Shown here piece after piece: positions 49,775 through 60,090 of a DNA stretch of 64,000 bases (its first letter is position 1; every line of letters begins with the position of its first letter). The stretch comes from Mycobacterium sp. D16R12. GTDB taxonomy: Bacteria; Actinomycetota; Actinomycetes; Mycobacteriales; Mycobacteriaceae. The DNA is taken from the NCBI RefSeq assembly GCF_002013465.1, contig NZ_MAFC01000021.1, positions 151,669 through 215,668 of the forward strand, read 5' to 3'. A program made the translations under genes and the position numbers. The notes beneath the pieces were generated by a model that was given only the letters and a program-made list of their open reading frames with translations, was not told the origin of the DNA and did not search any database.

Positions 49775-51355
49775 GTGAACGTTTCCCTGCTGGCGGTACT
49801 CACGGTTGCCCTGGTACTGGCCGCAATTTCCCGGCGATTCGGGCTTCCGACCCCGTTGGTGCTGGTCGTGGCCGGATTGGCGGCCACCGCCATCCCTGGC
49901 CTGCCGTCCATCGAGATGGATCCGGACCTCGTACTGTTCGTGATCCTGCCGCCGCTGCTGTACACCACGGCGCTGGAGAGCTCCTACGTCAACCTGCGCA
50001 AGAACATGCGGGCGGTCAGCAGCCTCGCCGTGCTGCTGCCGCTGCTCACCACCGTCGCTGTCGGGTTCGTGGCCTTCTATACCGTCCCGGAGCTGCCGTT
50101 GGCCGGCGCGTTGGTGCTGGGTGCCATCGTGGCTCCGCCCGACGCGGTTTCGGCCACCGCGATCGGCCGGCGCCTGGGACTGCCGCGCAACATCATGACG
50201 CTGCTCGGCGGCGAGAGTCTGCTCAATGACGCGACCGCGCTCACCGCGTATCGGGTGGCAATAGCCGCGGCGATCGGGCTGGGCGCCACCGTGGCCGACG
50301 GGCTCAAGTTCTTCGCGCTCGCGGCGGTGGGCGGGGTGTTCGTCGGGTTCGTCATCGGCAAGTTGGTCAACATCATCCGGTGCAAGCTCGACGATCCGCT
50401 GTCCGAGAGCGCGATCGGCCTGGTGGTGCCGTTCTTCGCGTACCTGCTCGCCGAGGAGATTCACGGCTCCGGCGTGATCGCCGTCGTGGTCGCCGGGCTC
50501 ATGCTGGGACACCGCTCGGTGCACGCCGGCTACGCCACCCGGCTTCAGGACGATGCGGTGTGGAAGGCCGTGCAGCTGTTGCTGGAATCCTTCGCGTTCC
50601 TGCTCATCGGGTTACAGCTGCCCAAGGTCGTGGAAGGACTACGAGGCCTGTCCTTCGCCACCATCGTGCTGTCTTCGATCGCGGTGCTGTCCACGGTCAT
50701 CGTGGTGCGCATCCTGTTCGTGTTCGCCTTCGCCTATATGCGCCCACCCGGCCAACGCCCCTCGGCACGTGGGGTTTTCGTAGTGGCATGGGCCGGCATG
50801 CGGGGTGTGGTGTCGCTCGCGATGGCCTTCGCGGTGCCACTATCCACCGTCACCGGCGAGCCGCTGCCCGGGCATCCGCACATCGTGTTCCTGACCTTCG
50901 TGGTGGTGGTGGGAACCCTTCTGTTGCATGGGCTTACCTTGCCGTGGGTGATCCGGGTGCTCGGTGTGCAAAGCGATGACGAACGCAAGGACGCGCTCGC
51001 CGAAGCCGCCGCTCAGGACAAAGCCGCCCGCGCAGCCGCAGACCGTCTCGAAGAGCTCCTCGATGACAATGACGGCATCGAGGACACCAATGTGCGCAGC
51101 CGCGCGGCCGAAATCCTGCGGCACTGGAACACCCGCCGCCGCAACGCGGCATGGGAGCGCCTCGGACGCAGCGACGAAGACGCCGGCGAGAGTCCCATGG
51201 CGGCGTTCCGGAATCTGCGGCTGGAGATGCTCGAGAAGGAACGCGAGGTGTTCATCGCAGAACGCGACGCGGGCAACATCGATGACGAGGTGCTGCGCAC
51301 CGTGCTCCGCGGGCTCGACCTCGAAGAGGCCACCATGAATCAGGCCGACCGCTAG
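49775..51355 (+). CDS. CPA1-family Na+/H+ antiporter
   Basis: 526 residues: about 12 membrane segments up to residue 400, then a 125-residue hydrophilic, coiled-coil-prone C terminus (EAAAQDKAARAAADRLEELL onward) that probably regulates activity in the cytoplasm. The ion-binding ND motif is in LLGGESLLNDATALTAYRV, and LGAIVAPPDAVSATAIGRRLG is the family's TM4 loop. GTG start at 49775, divergent from the UBP zinc-finger gene. Role in pH and sodium homeostasis is family knowledge. Confidence 0.92.
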   Translation: MNVSLLAVLTVALVLAAISRRFGLPTPLVLVVAGLAATAIPGLPSIEMDPDLVLFVILPPLLYTTALESSYVNLRKNMRAVSSLAVLLPLLTTVAVGFVAFYTVPELPLAGALVLGAIVAPPDAVSATAIGRRLGLPRNIMTLLGGESLLNDATALTAYRVAIAAAIGLGATVADGLKFFALAAVGGVFVGFVIGKLVNIIRCKLDDPLSESAIGLVVPFFAYLLAEEIHGSGVIAVVVAGLMLGHRSVHAGYATRLQDDAVWKAVQLLLESFAFLLIGLQLPKVVEGLRGLSFATIVLSSIAVLSTVIVVRILFVFAFAYMRPPGQRPSARGVFVVAWAGMRGVVSLAMAFAVPLSTVTGEPLPGHPHIVFLTFVVVVGTLLLHGLTLPWVIRVLGVQSDDERKDALAEAAAQDKAARAAADRLEELLDDNDGIEDTNVRSRAAEILRHWNTRRRNAAWERLGRSDEDAGESPMAAFRNLRLEMLEKEREVFIAERDAGNIDDEVLRTVLRGLDLEEATMNQADR

Positions 51356-51429
51356 GTACTGTGACAGATTGCAGCCACGTCCCGTTGCCGGTCACGGGGC
51401 CATGCCCATACGTTCCGGAAGGCCCCTAA

Positions 51430-52689
51430 GTGTCTGCTGCCCAATCCCTTTCGCTCATCATGTTGGTTGTCGTGCTGGTGGCCGCGATCTGGCGCCGGAT
51501 GAACATCGGTGTGCTGGCCCTCGGTGCCGCGTTGCCCGTTCTCGCGCTCTCGGGGCTGGACGCAAAGGCGATGTACACGACATTCCCGGGCGACATCTTC
51601 GCGCTGATCGTCGGTGTCTCGCTGCTGTTCGCGCACCTGGACCGAAGCGGCGCCCTCGGCTGGTTCGTCGAATTGGTGTACGGAGCCGTGGGCAATCGTC
51701 ACGCAATGCTGCCGTGGGCAGGCTTTCTTGTCGGCGCCGCGCTGTCCACGGTGGGCGCGTTCTCGACGGCCGTCATCGCGTTCCTCGTACCCCTGGTGGC
51801 ACACGTGACCGTGAGGTACCGCAGCAGCTTCTACCTGTGTGAGCTCTGCGTGGTGATCGGAGCCAACAGCGCCGGCCTCTCCCCGCTGAACCCGACAGGT
51901 GCGGTCGTCCGCGCCGCCGCATCGAAATTTCATGTCAGCTATCCGGGATGGGCCCTGTGGGCTGTCTCCATGGTGGTCGCGGCCCTTGTGGTGCTGTGCC
52001 TGCAGCTGCTCGACGGTTTTCGGCGCAGCCGCGGCGGAGGTTTCGACCTCACTCCGGCACCTGCCGCTACCGTGGAAACCGATGCGGCCGATCGCCCCTC
52101 ACTTCGATACGCCTGGTGCGCGGGCCTGGCGCTGCTGACCTTCGTACTGCTCGTGGTCATCGTCAAAACCGATGTCGGGGTGACCGCTATCGCCCTGGCC
52201 GCGCTGTTACAGATCGCATTCCGTCCGCAGGAGCGGTCGCTACTCGCCCGGATCCCATGGCCCAGCATCCTGCTGCTGTGCAGCCTGCTCACCTACCTCG
52301 GGTTGATGCAGAAGATCGGCACCATCGATTCGATCGCGAGTGTCTTGCATCGCCTTGGAACGGGCGCCGTTCTCATCCTCGTACTCGCGTATTTGACTGC
52401 CCTACTCTGCAATATCGAAAGCTCGACACTCGGAGTTCTCGGACTGATGATGCCTGTCGTGTTCTCCACATTCAGCGAACCGGCCCAGATGTTCTGGGTG
52501 GTGTGCGCGGTCTGCGTGCCCGCGGCGTTGATGGTGATGAATCCGATTCACGTGGCGGGCACCCTGATCATCGGCAACAGTGCAGTCGAAGAGCAGGACA
52601 ACCTGTTCCGGAGGCTACTGGCCCTCGCGGGAAGCCTGGCGCTAGTGGTGCCCGGGCTGCTGTCGATCGTTCCCATCGCACTCGCCTGA
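51430..52689 (+). CDS. MatC/SLC13-like dicarboxylate carrier
   Basis: 419-residue membrane protein with about 11 helices. The N-terminal part (LALGAALPVLALSGLDAKAMYTTFPGDIFALIVGVSLLF) matches the MatC N-terminal domain of malonate/dicarboxylate carriers of the ion-transporter superfamily; GANSAGLSPLNPTGAVV is the re-entrant substrate loop. GTG start with GGAAGG eleven bases upstream. Follows the antiporter by 74 bases on the same strand; whether they share a transcript is unclear. Substrate probably a C3-C4 diacid. Confidence 0.8.
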   Translation: MSAAQSLSLIMLVVVLVAAIWRRMNIGVLALGAALPVLALSGLDAKAMYTTFPGDIFALIVGVSLLFAHLDRSGALGWFVELVYGAVGNRHAMLPWAGFLVGAALSTVGAFSTAVIAFLVPLVAHVTVRYRSSFYLCELCVVIGANSAGLSPLNPTGAVVRAAASKFHVSYPGWALWAVSMVVAALVVLCLQLLDGFRRSRGGGFDLTPAPAATVETDAADRPSLRYAWCAGLALLTFVLLVVIVKTDVGVTAIALAALLQIAFRPQERSLLARIPWPSILLLCSLLTYLGLMQKIGTIDSIASVLHRLGTGAVLILVLAYLTALLCNIESSTLGVLGLMMPVVFSTFSEPAQMFWVVCAVCVPAALMVMNPIHVAGTLIIGNSAVEEQDNLFRRLLALAGSLALVVPGLLSIVPIALA

Positions 52690-52720
52690 TGCGAGAACCG
52701 TCATCGTCGACAGCCGGCCA

Positions 52721-55516
<2,796 letters not shown>

Positions 55517-55525
55517 CTTTTGCCC

Positions 55526-56290
55526 GTGAACGTCAAGCAGTCGGTCCGGCCCAGCCCCGTCTTTCTCGCGCTCGTCGCGGCCACCATCGCCGGGGCGGTG
55601 CTCGCATGGCTCGGCGGCAATTCGACCGAGCCGCTGGCCCGCGGCGGAGTGTTTGTCTTTGTGTTCGCCGGCTGGGTGGTGTCGCTGTGCCTGCACGAGT
55701 TCGGGCACGCCTACACCGCGTGGCGTTTCGGCGACACGGGTGCGCGCGGATATCTGACGTTGAACCCGCTGCAGTACACCGATCCGGTGCTCTCCATCGT
55801 GCTACCCCTCGTGTTCATCGCACTCGGCGGCATCGGGCTTCCGGGTGGCGCCGTGTATGTGCACACCGCGGGCATGAGCAACCGGCAGCGCACCCTGGTG
55901 AGCGTGGCCGGGCCGAGCGCGAATGCCATACTCGCCGTACTGATTCTGGGGACGACCGCGCTTTTCGCCGACCGCGAGCACATCGTGTTTTGGGCGGCGA
56001 TGGCCTATCTCGGATTTCTTCAGGTCACGGCGGTGGTGCTCAACCTGCTGCCGGTGCCGGGTCTGGACGGCTACGGTGCGCTCGAACCCCATCTGAGCCC
56101 GAACACACAGCGCGCGCTGGCCAATGCCAAGACGTTCGGATTCTTGATCCTGTTCGTGTTGCTGATGTCACCGCCGATCAACAGGGCATTCTTCGACGCC
56201 GTCTACTGGATCGTCGCGTCATTGGGCGTCGACCCCGACCTGTCCCGCATCGGCGGCTGGCTGTTCCGCTTCTGGGGCAAGCTGCTCTAA
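55526..56290 (+). CDS. M50 site-2-protease-family membrane metalloprotease
   Basis: 254 residues, about six membrane helices. The zinc HExxH lies in CLHEFGHAYTAW within a helix and the third ligand Asp in PVPGLDGYGALEPHL. It has the compact SpoIVFB/Rip3-like form without PDZ domains. Corresponds to Rv0359. It may process a membrane-bound regulator, but no substrate can be named. GTG at 55526 preferred over TTG at 55520. Probably cotranscribed with the preceding gene. Confidence 0.9.
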   Translation: MNVKQSVRPSPVFLALVAATIAGAVLAWLGGNSTEPLARGGVFVFVFAGWVVSLCLHEFGHAYTAWRFGDTGARGYLTLNPLQYTDPVLSIVLPLVFIALGGIGLPGGAVYVHTAGMSNRQRTLVSVAGPSANAILAVLILGTTALFADREHIVFWAAMAYLGFLQVTAVVLNLLPVPGLDGYGALEPHLSPNTQRALANAKTFGFLILFVLLMSPPINRAFFDAVYWIVASLGVDPDLSRIGGWLFRFWGKLL

Positions 56291-56303
56291 CCGGCCCGCA
56301 CCT

Positions 56304-57224
56304 CTACCAGTTGGCGTGCTCTTCGCAATGCTCTTGCGCCTCAGGCGGTTCCACCTGAATAGTGGCATGAGGAAGACCGCGATCGGCGAGCACGGATCGC
56401 GCGGCCGCGAGTACCCGGGCCGCGTCGGCGGTGCTGGTCAGGTGCGCGGTGGCCATGTCCTTACCCGGCACCAGGGTCCACACATGCAGATCGTGCACGC
56501 TGGTCACACCGTCAACGGCCAGGAGCGCGGCACGCACTTCTTCGACGTCGATGTGCTTGGGCGACGTCTCTGTCAGGATGCGCAGCGCGGCCCGCGCCAG
56601 CGAAAACGCCCGCGGCAGGATCCACAGCGAAATCAATACGCCGACAACGATATCGGCATATTTCCAGCCGGTGGTCAGCGTGATGATGGCGGCCACGAGC
56701 ACCCCGACGCTGCCGACGGCATCGGCGAGCACCTCCATGTACGCCCCGCGCACCGCAAGACTGCTCTCGGCATGTGAGCGCAGCAGCCAGATCACCACAA
56801 CGTTGGCGGCCAGCCCGGCCAGCGCGACAATCATCATCGGCAGCCCCGGCACTTCCGGAGGCGCGCCACCGGTGAGACGTTCCACCGCCTCGTACATCAC
56901 GAACGCCGCGATGCCGGTGAGTAGGGCCGCGTTGACGATCGCGGTGAGCACTTCGGCCCGGTGCCATCCGTAGGTCCGTGCCGCCGAGGTGCTTCCGCGG
57001 CGTGCCAGCAGGATGGCACTGAGCCCCATGATGAGCCCGACCAGATCGGTGAGCATGTGACCGGCATCGGCCAACAGGGCCAGCGAGTTGATCATCAGGG
57101 CGACGACTAGTTCGAGCACGAAGAACGAGCCGACAATGCCCAGTGAGAGGCACATACGTCCCACCCGGACGTCGGCCGGATTGGCTGAACTGGCTACGTG
57201 CCCGTGATCGTGTCCGGCTCCCAC
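56304..57224 (-). CDS. CDF-family divalent metal exporter
   Basis: 306 residues from the GTG at 57224. His-rich N terminus GHDHGH; six membrane helices; the transport-site motifs LLADAGHMLTD (TM2) and EVLADAVGS (TM5, here AYMEVLADAVGS); and a C-terminal cytoplasmic metal-sensing ferredoxin-like domain with VTSVHDLHVWTLVPG. HxxxD-type TM2 suggests Zn/Co/Ni export. This start was chosen because AGGAG lies 8 bases upstream and a promoter and palindrome lie directly before; the ATG at 57287 would put the palindrome inside the gene. Third insertion relative to the M. tuberculosis order around Rv0359-Rv0360c. Confidence 0.9.
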   Translation of the reverse strand: MGAGHDHGHVASSANPADVRVGRMCLSLGIVGSFFVLELVVALMINSLALLADAGHMLTDLVGLIMGLSAILLARRGSTSAARTYGWHRAEVLTAIVNAALLTGIAAFVMYEAVERLTGGAPPEVPGLPMMIVALAGLAANVVVIWLLRSHAESSLAVRGAYMEVLADAVGSVGVLVAAIITLTTGWKYADIVVGVLISLWILPRAFSLARAALRILTETSPKHIDVEEVRAALLAVDGVTSVHDLHVWTLVPGKDMATAHLTSTADAARVLAAARSVLADRGLPHATIQVEPPEAQEHCEEHANW

Positions 57225-57244
57225 GCTGGCTCCTCTCGACCTCT

Positions 57245-57276
57245 CGAACTTATATGCAAAAGTTCGCATAGGCCAA
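57245..57276 (-). promoter_or_regulatory. Promoter and palindromic operator of the CDF exporter
   Basis: Perfect 7-bp inverted repeat CGAACTT / AAGTTCG with an 8-base AT-rich spacer at 57245-57266. On the minus strand the -10 TATAAG (57254-57249) lies in it, and TTGGCC (57276-57271) is a -35 sixteen bases upstream. Predicted start near 57242, giving an 18-base leader with AGGAG before the GTG at 57224. Arrangement fits repression by a metal sensor such as an ArsR/SmtB-family protein. Confidence 0.65.
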
Positions 57277-57303
57277 TGGGTCCACACACCTGCCCCCTAC
57301 CGC

Positions 57304-57355
57304 GCCGACACGCCGTGACATGCCGAACGATCCGCGCATAACGCGGCGTGTCGGC
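57304..57355. terminator. 12-bp perfect inverted repeat, terminator-like
   Basis: Arms GCCGACACGCCG and CGGCGTGTCGGC, perfectly complementary with a 28-base loop. It lies 41 bases past the stop of the minus-strand DUF3151-like gene and upstream of the CDF promoter, so it could end the former transcript. No T-run follows, as is usual for mycobacterial hairpins. A purine-rich GAGG/GGAG stretch (57355-57395) sits between it and that gene. Confidence 0.5.
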
Positions 57356-57395
57356 GAGAGGAGACGGGAGGAGACGAGAGGGAGCGAGCGCGGCG

Positions 57396-57833
57396 TTAGG
57401 AGGTGAGCAGCGCGGGGCGGGCCGCCGGATCGCAGTCGTCGAGCAGATCGCAGCAGCGCGCGAACTCCTGACCCTCACCGATCAACTGAGCGGCACGCGC
57501 CAGAGCCGCCACTGCACGCAGGAAGCCGCGATTGGGTTCATGCGAGTACGGCACCGGGCCGAAGCCCTTCCACCCGTTGCGCCGCAACTGGTCCAGCCCG
57601 CGGTGATACCCGGTGCGGGCGAATGCGTAGGCGGTGACGGTGCTGCCGACGGAACCGTCACCATCCAGCGCGTTCTCGGCCAGTTCGGCCCAGGCAATAG
57701 AGGCGGAGGGATAGGCCGCCGCCACCGCGGCGGGATCCTGACCGTTGAGCAGGGCCGACTCGGCGTCCTCATCTCCAGGTAGCAGCACCGGCTCGGGACC
57801 CAGCAGATCATGCATTGGACTCATGGATCCCAT
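57396..57833 (-). CDS. DUF3151-like conserved actinobacterial protein (Rv0360c-like)
   Basis: 145 residues, no signal peptide or membrane segment. Distinct segments: MHDLLGPEPVLLPGDEDAE, ASIAWAELAENAL, AYAFARTGYHRGLDQLRRNG, GWKGFGPVPYSHEPNRGFLR and a Cys pair near the end, CCDLLDDCDP. Helical throughout, TPR-like in feel. Same length and neighbours as Rv0360c. Function unknown. Divergent from the following membrane protein gene. Confidence 0.85.
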   Translation of the reverse strand: MGSMSPMHDLLGPEPVLLPGDEDAESALLNGQDPAAVAAAYPSASIAWAELAENALDGDGSVGSTVTAYAFARTGYHRGLDQLRRNGWKGFGPVPYSHEPNRGFLRAVAALARAAQLIGEGQEFARCCDLLDDCDPAARPALLTS

Positions 57834-57863
57834 TCTGACGCGAACCGCATCCCGCGATCGCGA

Positions 57864-57869
57864 TAGGGT
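57864..57869 (+). promoter_or_regulatory. Predicted -10 for the Rv0361-like gene
   Basis: TAGGGT fits the mycobacterial TAnnnT -10. It would give a leader of about 53 bases containing AAGGAA near 57917-57922 before the ATG at 57929. No good -35 seen. Confidence 0.35.
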
Positions 57870-57928
57870 GGGCGCGGTCGATCGCGCCTGCGCAAAAGAG
57901 CGCTCAGCACGGATAAGGAACGAGACGC

Positions 57929-58708
57929 ATGGCGAACCCCACCGGTGGAAATTCCGAGGCCAAGCCCGACGCACAGGGCGACAAGCCGTCGGACTCCGCC
58001 GAGCAGTCGGAAGGCGCCGCGAACACCCCGGAGATATCCGAGACCGCCGACACCGGCCCGGTCCCCCCGCTCGATGACGCCCAGACGGTCGTGATGGCTC
58101 CGGCTAAGCCCGACGTTCCGCGCTACACGGCACCGGGATTCGATGCCAACAAGACCGAGATGATCGCGCCCGTCGGCGACGATCCGAAGACCGAGCTCAT
58201 CGCACCGCTGGCCACCCAGGCACGCCCCAAGATCGCCACCCCCGAGACAATCGCGCCACGCAAAGAGGAGAAGCGCAGCTGGGGCTGGGTGATCGCGCTG
58301 ACGCTGGTCGTCGCCGCATTGGCCGCGGTGATCGTCCTGGCCGCGGTCGTCATCTCACGCACCAGCGCACCTAAGGCGTCACAAGAAGAGCTGGTGCGCA
58401 CCAGTATTCAGAGCTACGACAACGCCATTCAGACCGGTAACCTGGCGGCGCTGCGGACAATCACCTGCGGTGAAACCCGAGACGGTTACGTCCGCTACCC
58501 CGACGCCGAGTGGTCCCAGACGTATCAGAAGGTGGCGGCCGCCAAGCAGTATCCGGTGGTGGCGAGTATCGACGAGGTTGTGGTCAACGGCGAGCACGCC
58601 GAGGCCAACGTCACCTCGTTCATGGCGTTCGCGCCGCAGACCCGGTCATCACGGAGCTTCGATCTGCAGTTCCGTGACAAGGAATGGAAGATCTGCCAGT
58701 CCGACTAG
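57929..58708 (+). CDS. Single-pass membrane protein with NTF2-like ectodomain (Rv0361-like)
   Basis: 259 residues: 110 disordered acidic/Thr/Pro-rich N-terminal residues (TVVMAPAKP, KTEMIAPVGDDPKTELIAP, phosphorylation-prone T-E pairs), one membrane helix (WGWVIALTLVVAALAAVIVLAAVV in short form: WVIALTLVVAALAAVIV, about 116-140), then an external domain with a Cys pair (TITCGETRDG and WKICQSD). The ectodomain's final strand-Trp-Cys pattern resembles the 47548-48000 protein. The long cytosolic tail ahead of a single helix suggests a Ser/Thr kinase substrate or scaffold. Stop codon overlaps the giant gene's stop (CTAG). Confidence 0.82.
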   Translation: MANPTGGNSEAKPDAQGDKPSDSAEQSEGAANTPEISETADTGPVPPLDDAQTVVMAPAKPDVPRYTAPGFDANKTEMIAPVGDDPKTELIAPLATQARPKIATPETIAPRKEEKRSWGWVIALTLVVAALAAVIVLAAVVISRTSAPKASQEELVRTSIQSYDNAIQTGNLAALRTITCGETRDGYVRYPDAEWSQTYQKVAAAKQYPVVASIDEVVVNGEHAEANVTSFMAFAPQTRSSRSFDLQFRDKEWKICQSD

Positions 58709-60090
58709 CTCCCGGACCCCGACGAGCCGCCACCGCCACCGGACGACGAGGCGGAACCGCCGGAGGACGAGGACGAGCTCGAACCACCGGACGAGGTGGA
58801 GCCGCTAGGCGAACCGGCGCCCGTCTCACCCGCGCTGTCCCCACCTTCGTCACCAGACTGCTTCTTCGTACCGTGCGATGAGGTACCCGTGCGTGCAGAT
58901 CCTGCTGGCGTGGACTTGTTGGCGCCGCCATCACTAGCGCGCGAGCCCGTAGCGTTGGTATGGGATCCGGTGTCGGATCCTGTCGTGGCGGAACCGTTGG
59001 CACCTGCACGACCGTCCTTACCGAATGCACCGCCCTTGCCTCCCGCCCCACCGGTTTTTGTGGAGCTCTTGGTTCCATCGCCGTTCGCATCGCCTCCGGC
59101 GCCGCCACCACCGCCGTTACCGATGGCACCCGAGGTGCCGCCGGTGCCACCGCTGCCACCGGTCGCGGGTCCGGTCTTCACCACGCCGGTGGTGGTCTCG
59201 GCCTTGCCTCCCGCACCGCCGCCACCGCCATTGCCGACGACGGCGTGCGAACTCGCGCCATTACCGCCATTGCCGCCCACCGCGGTACCTCCCAGGCTCG
59301 ACGAGGCACCGCCCGCGCCACCGGAACCGCCGTCGCCGGCAAGACCGCCCGAGGCTCCACCGGTACCACCGGTACCGCCCTTGGTTTCCCCATAGGTCGT
59401 CTTGGCCTCGCCACCGGCGCCACCGGCGCCACCGCTGCCCGCGACCAGGCCGCCGCTACCGCCGACACCGCCATTTCCACCGGTGCCCGGCTCGGATGTC
59501 CGAGTATCAAACGAATTGGATGTGCCACCTTGGCCGCCCACGCCACCGTTCCCGAGCATGCCCGCACTGCCGCCCTGGCCACCGGCACCACCGGTCGACG
59601 TTCCGGTGAAGAAGTTACTGCCCTCTCCGCCCTTGCCGCCGGCACCGCCGTCACCCGCCAGCGCGCCGCCCTTGCCGCCGTTACCACCCGCGCCGCCGAC
59701 ACCCGTCTTGCCGTCGGCCGTCGCAGATGCGTCGCCGCCCTTGCCGCCCGCCCCACCGGTTCCGACCAAACCGGCATTGCCGCCGTCGCCACCCTTCTGA
59801 CCGGGCAGACCGTCACCACCGGCACCACCGTTGCCCATCAGCAGACCGCCGTTGCCGCCCTTTTGTCCGGGTAATCCCTTGCCGCCGTTACCGATCAGCA
59901 GACCCCCGTCCTGACCGAGGCCGCCGTCACCGATGATCAGGCCACCCGGGCCGAACAGCGGACGCTGGGTGTACACACCGGCGGCGTTGGGCGAACCATC
60001 GCCGATGATCAACCCACCCGGCCCGAACAGCGGGCGTCCACCGAACAGGTTCCACGCCGATCCCCCGTTGCCGACATTGGTGGCTCCGCA
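58705..60090 (-). repeat. Glycine-rich PGRS-like repeat domain
   Basis: Encodes GGAGG, GGNGG, GGTGG and GGSGG triplet-type repeats typical of PGRS domains, preceded by two copies of RPLFGPGGLIIGDG (about 59925-60040) and two of LPGQKGG. Ends in a Ser/Gly-only tail of about 35 residues. No PE domain is visible in the window. Confidence 0.8.

Noticed and set aside
58796..59395. Pro/Ala-rich plus-strand frame opposite the glycine-rich domain
   Set aside because: The complement of GGC/GGT-type codons reads as Pro and Ala; it has no independent start or domain.
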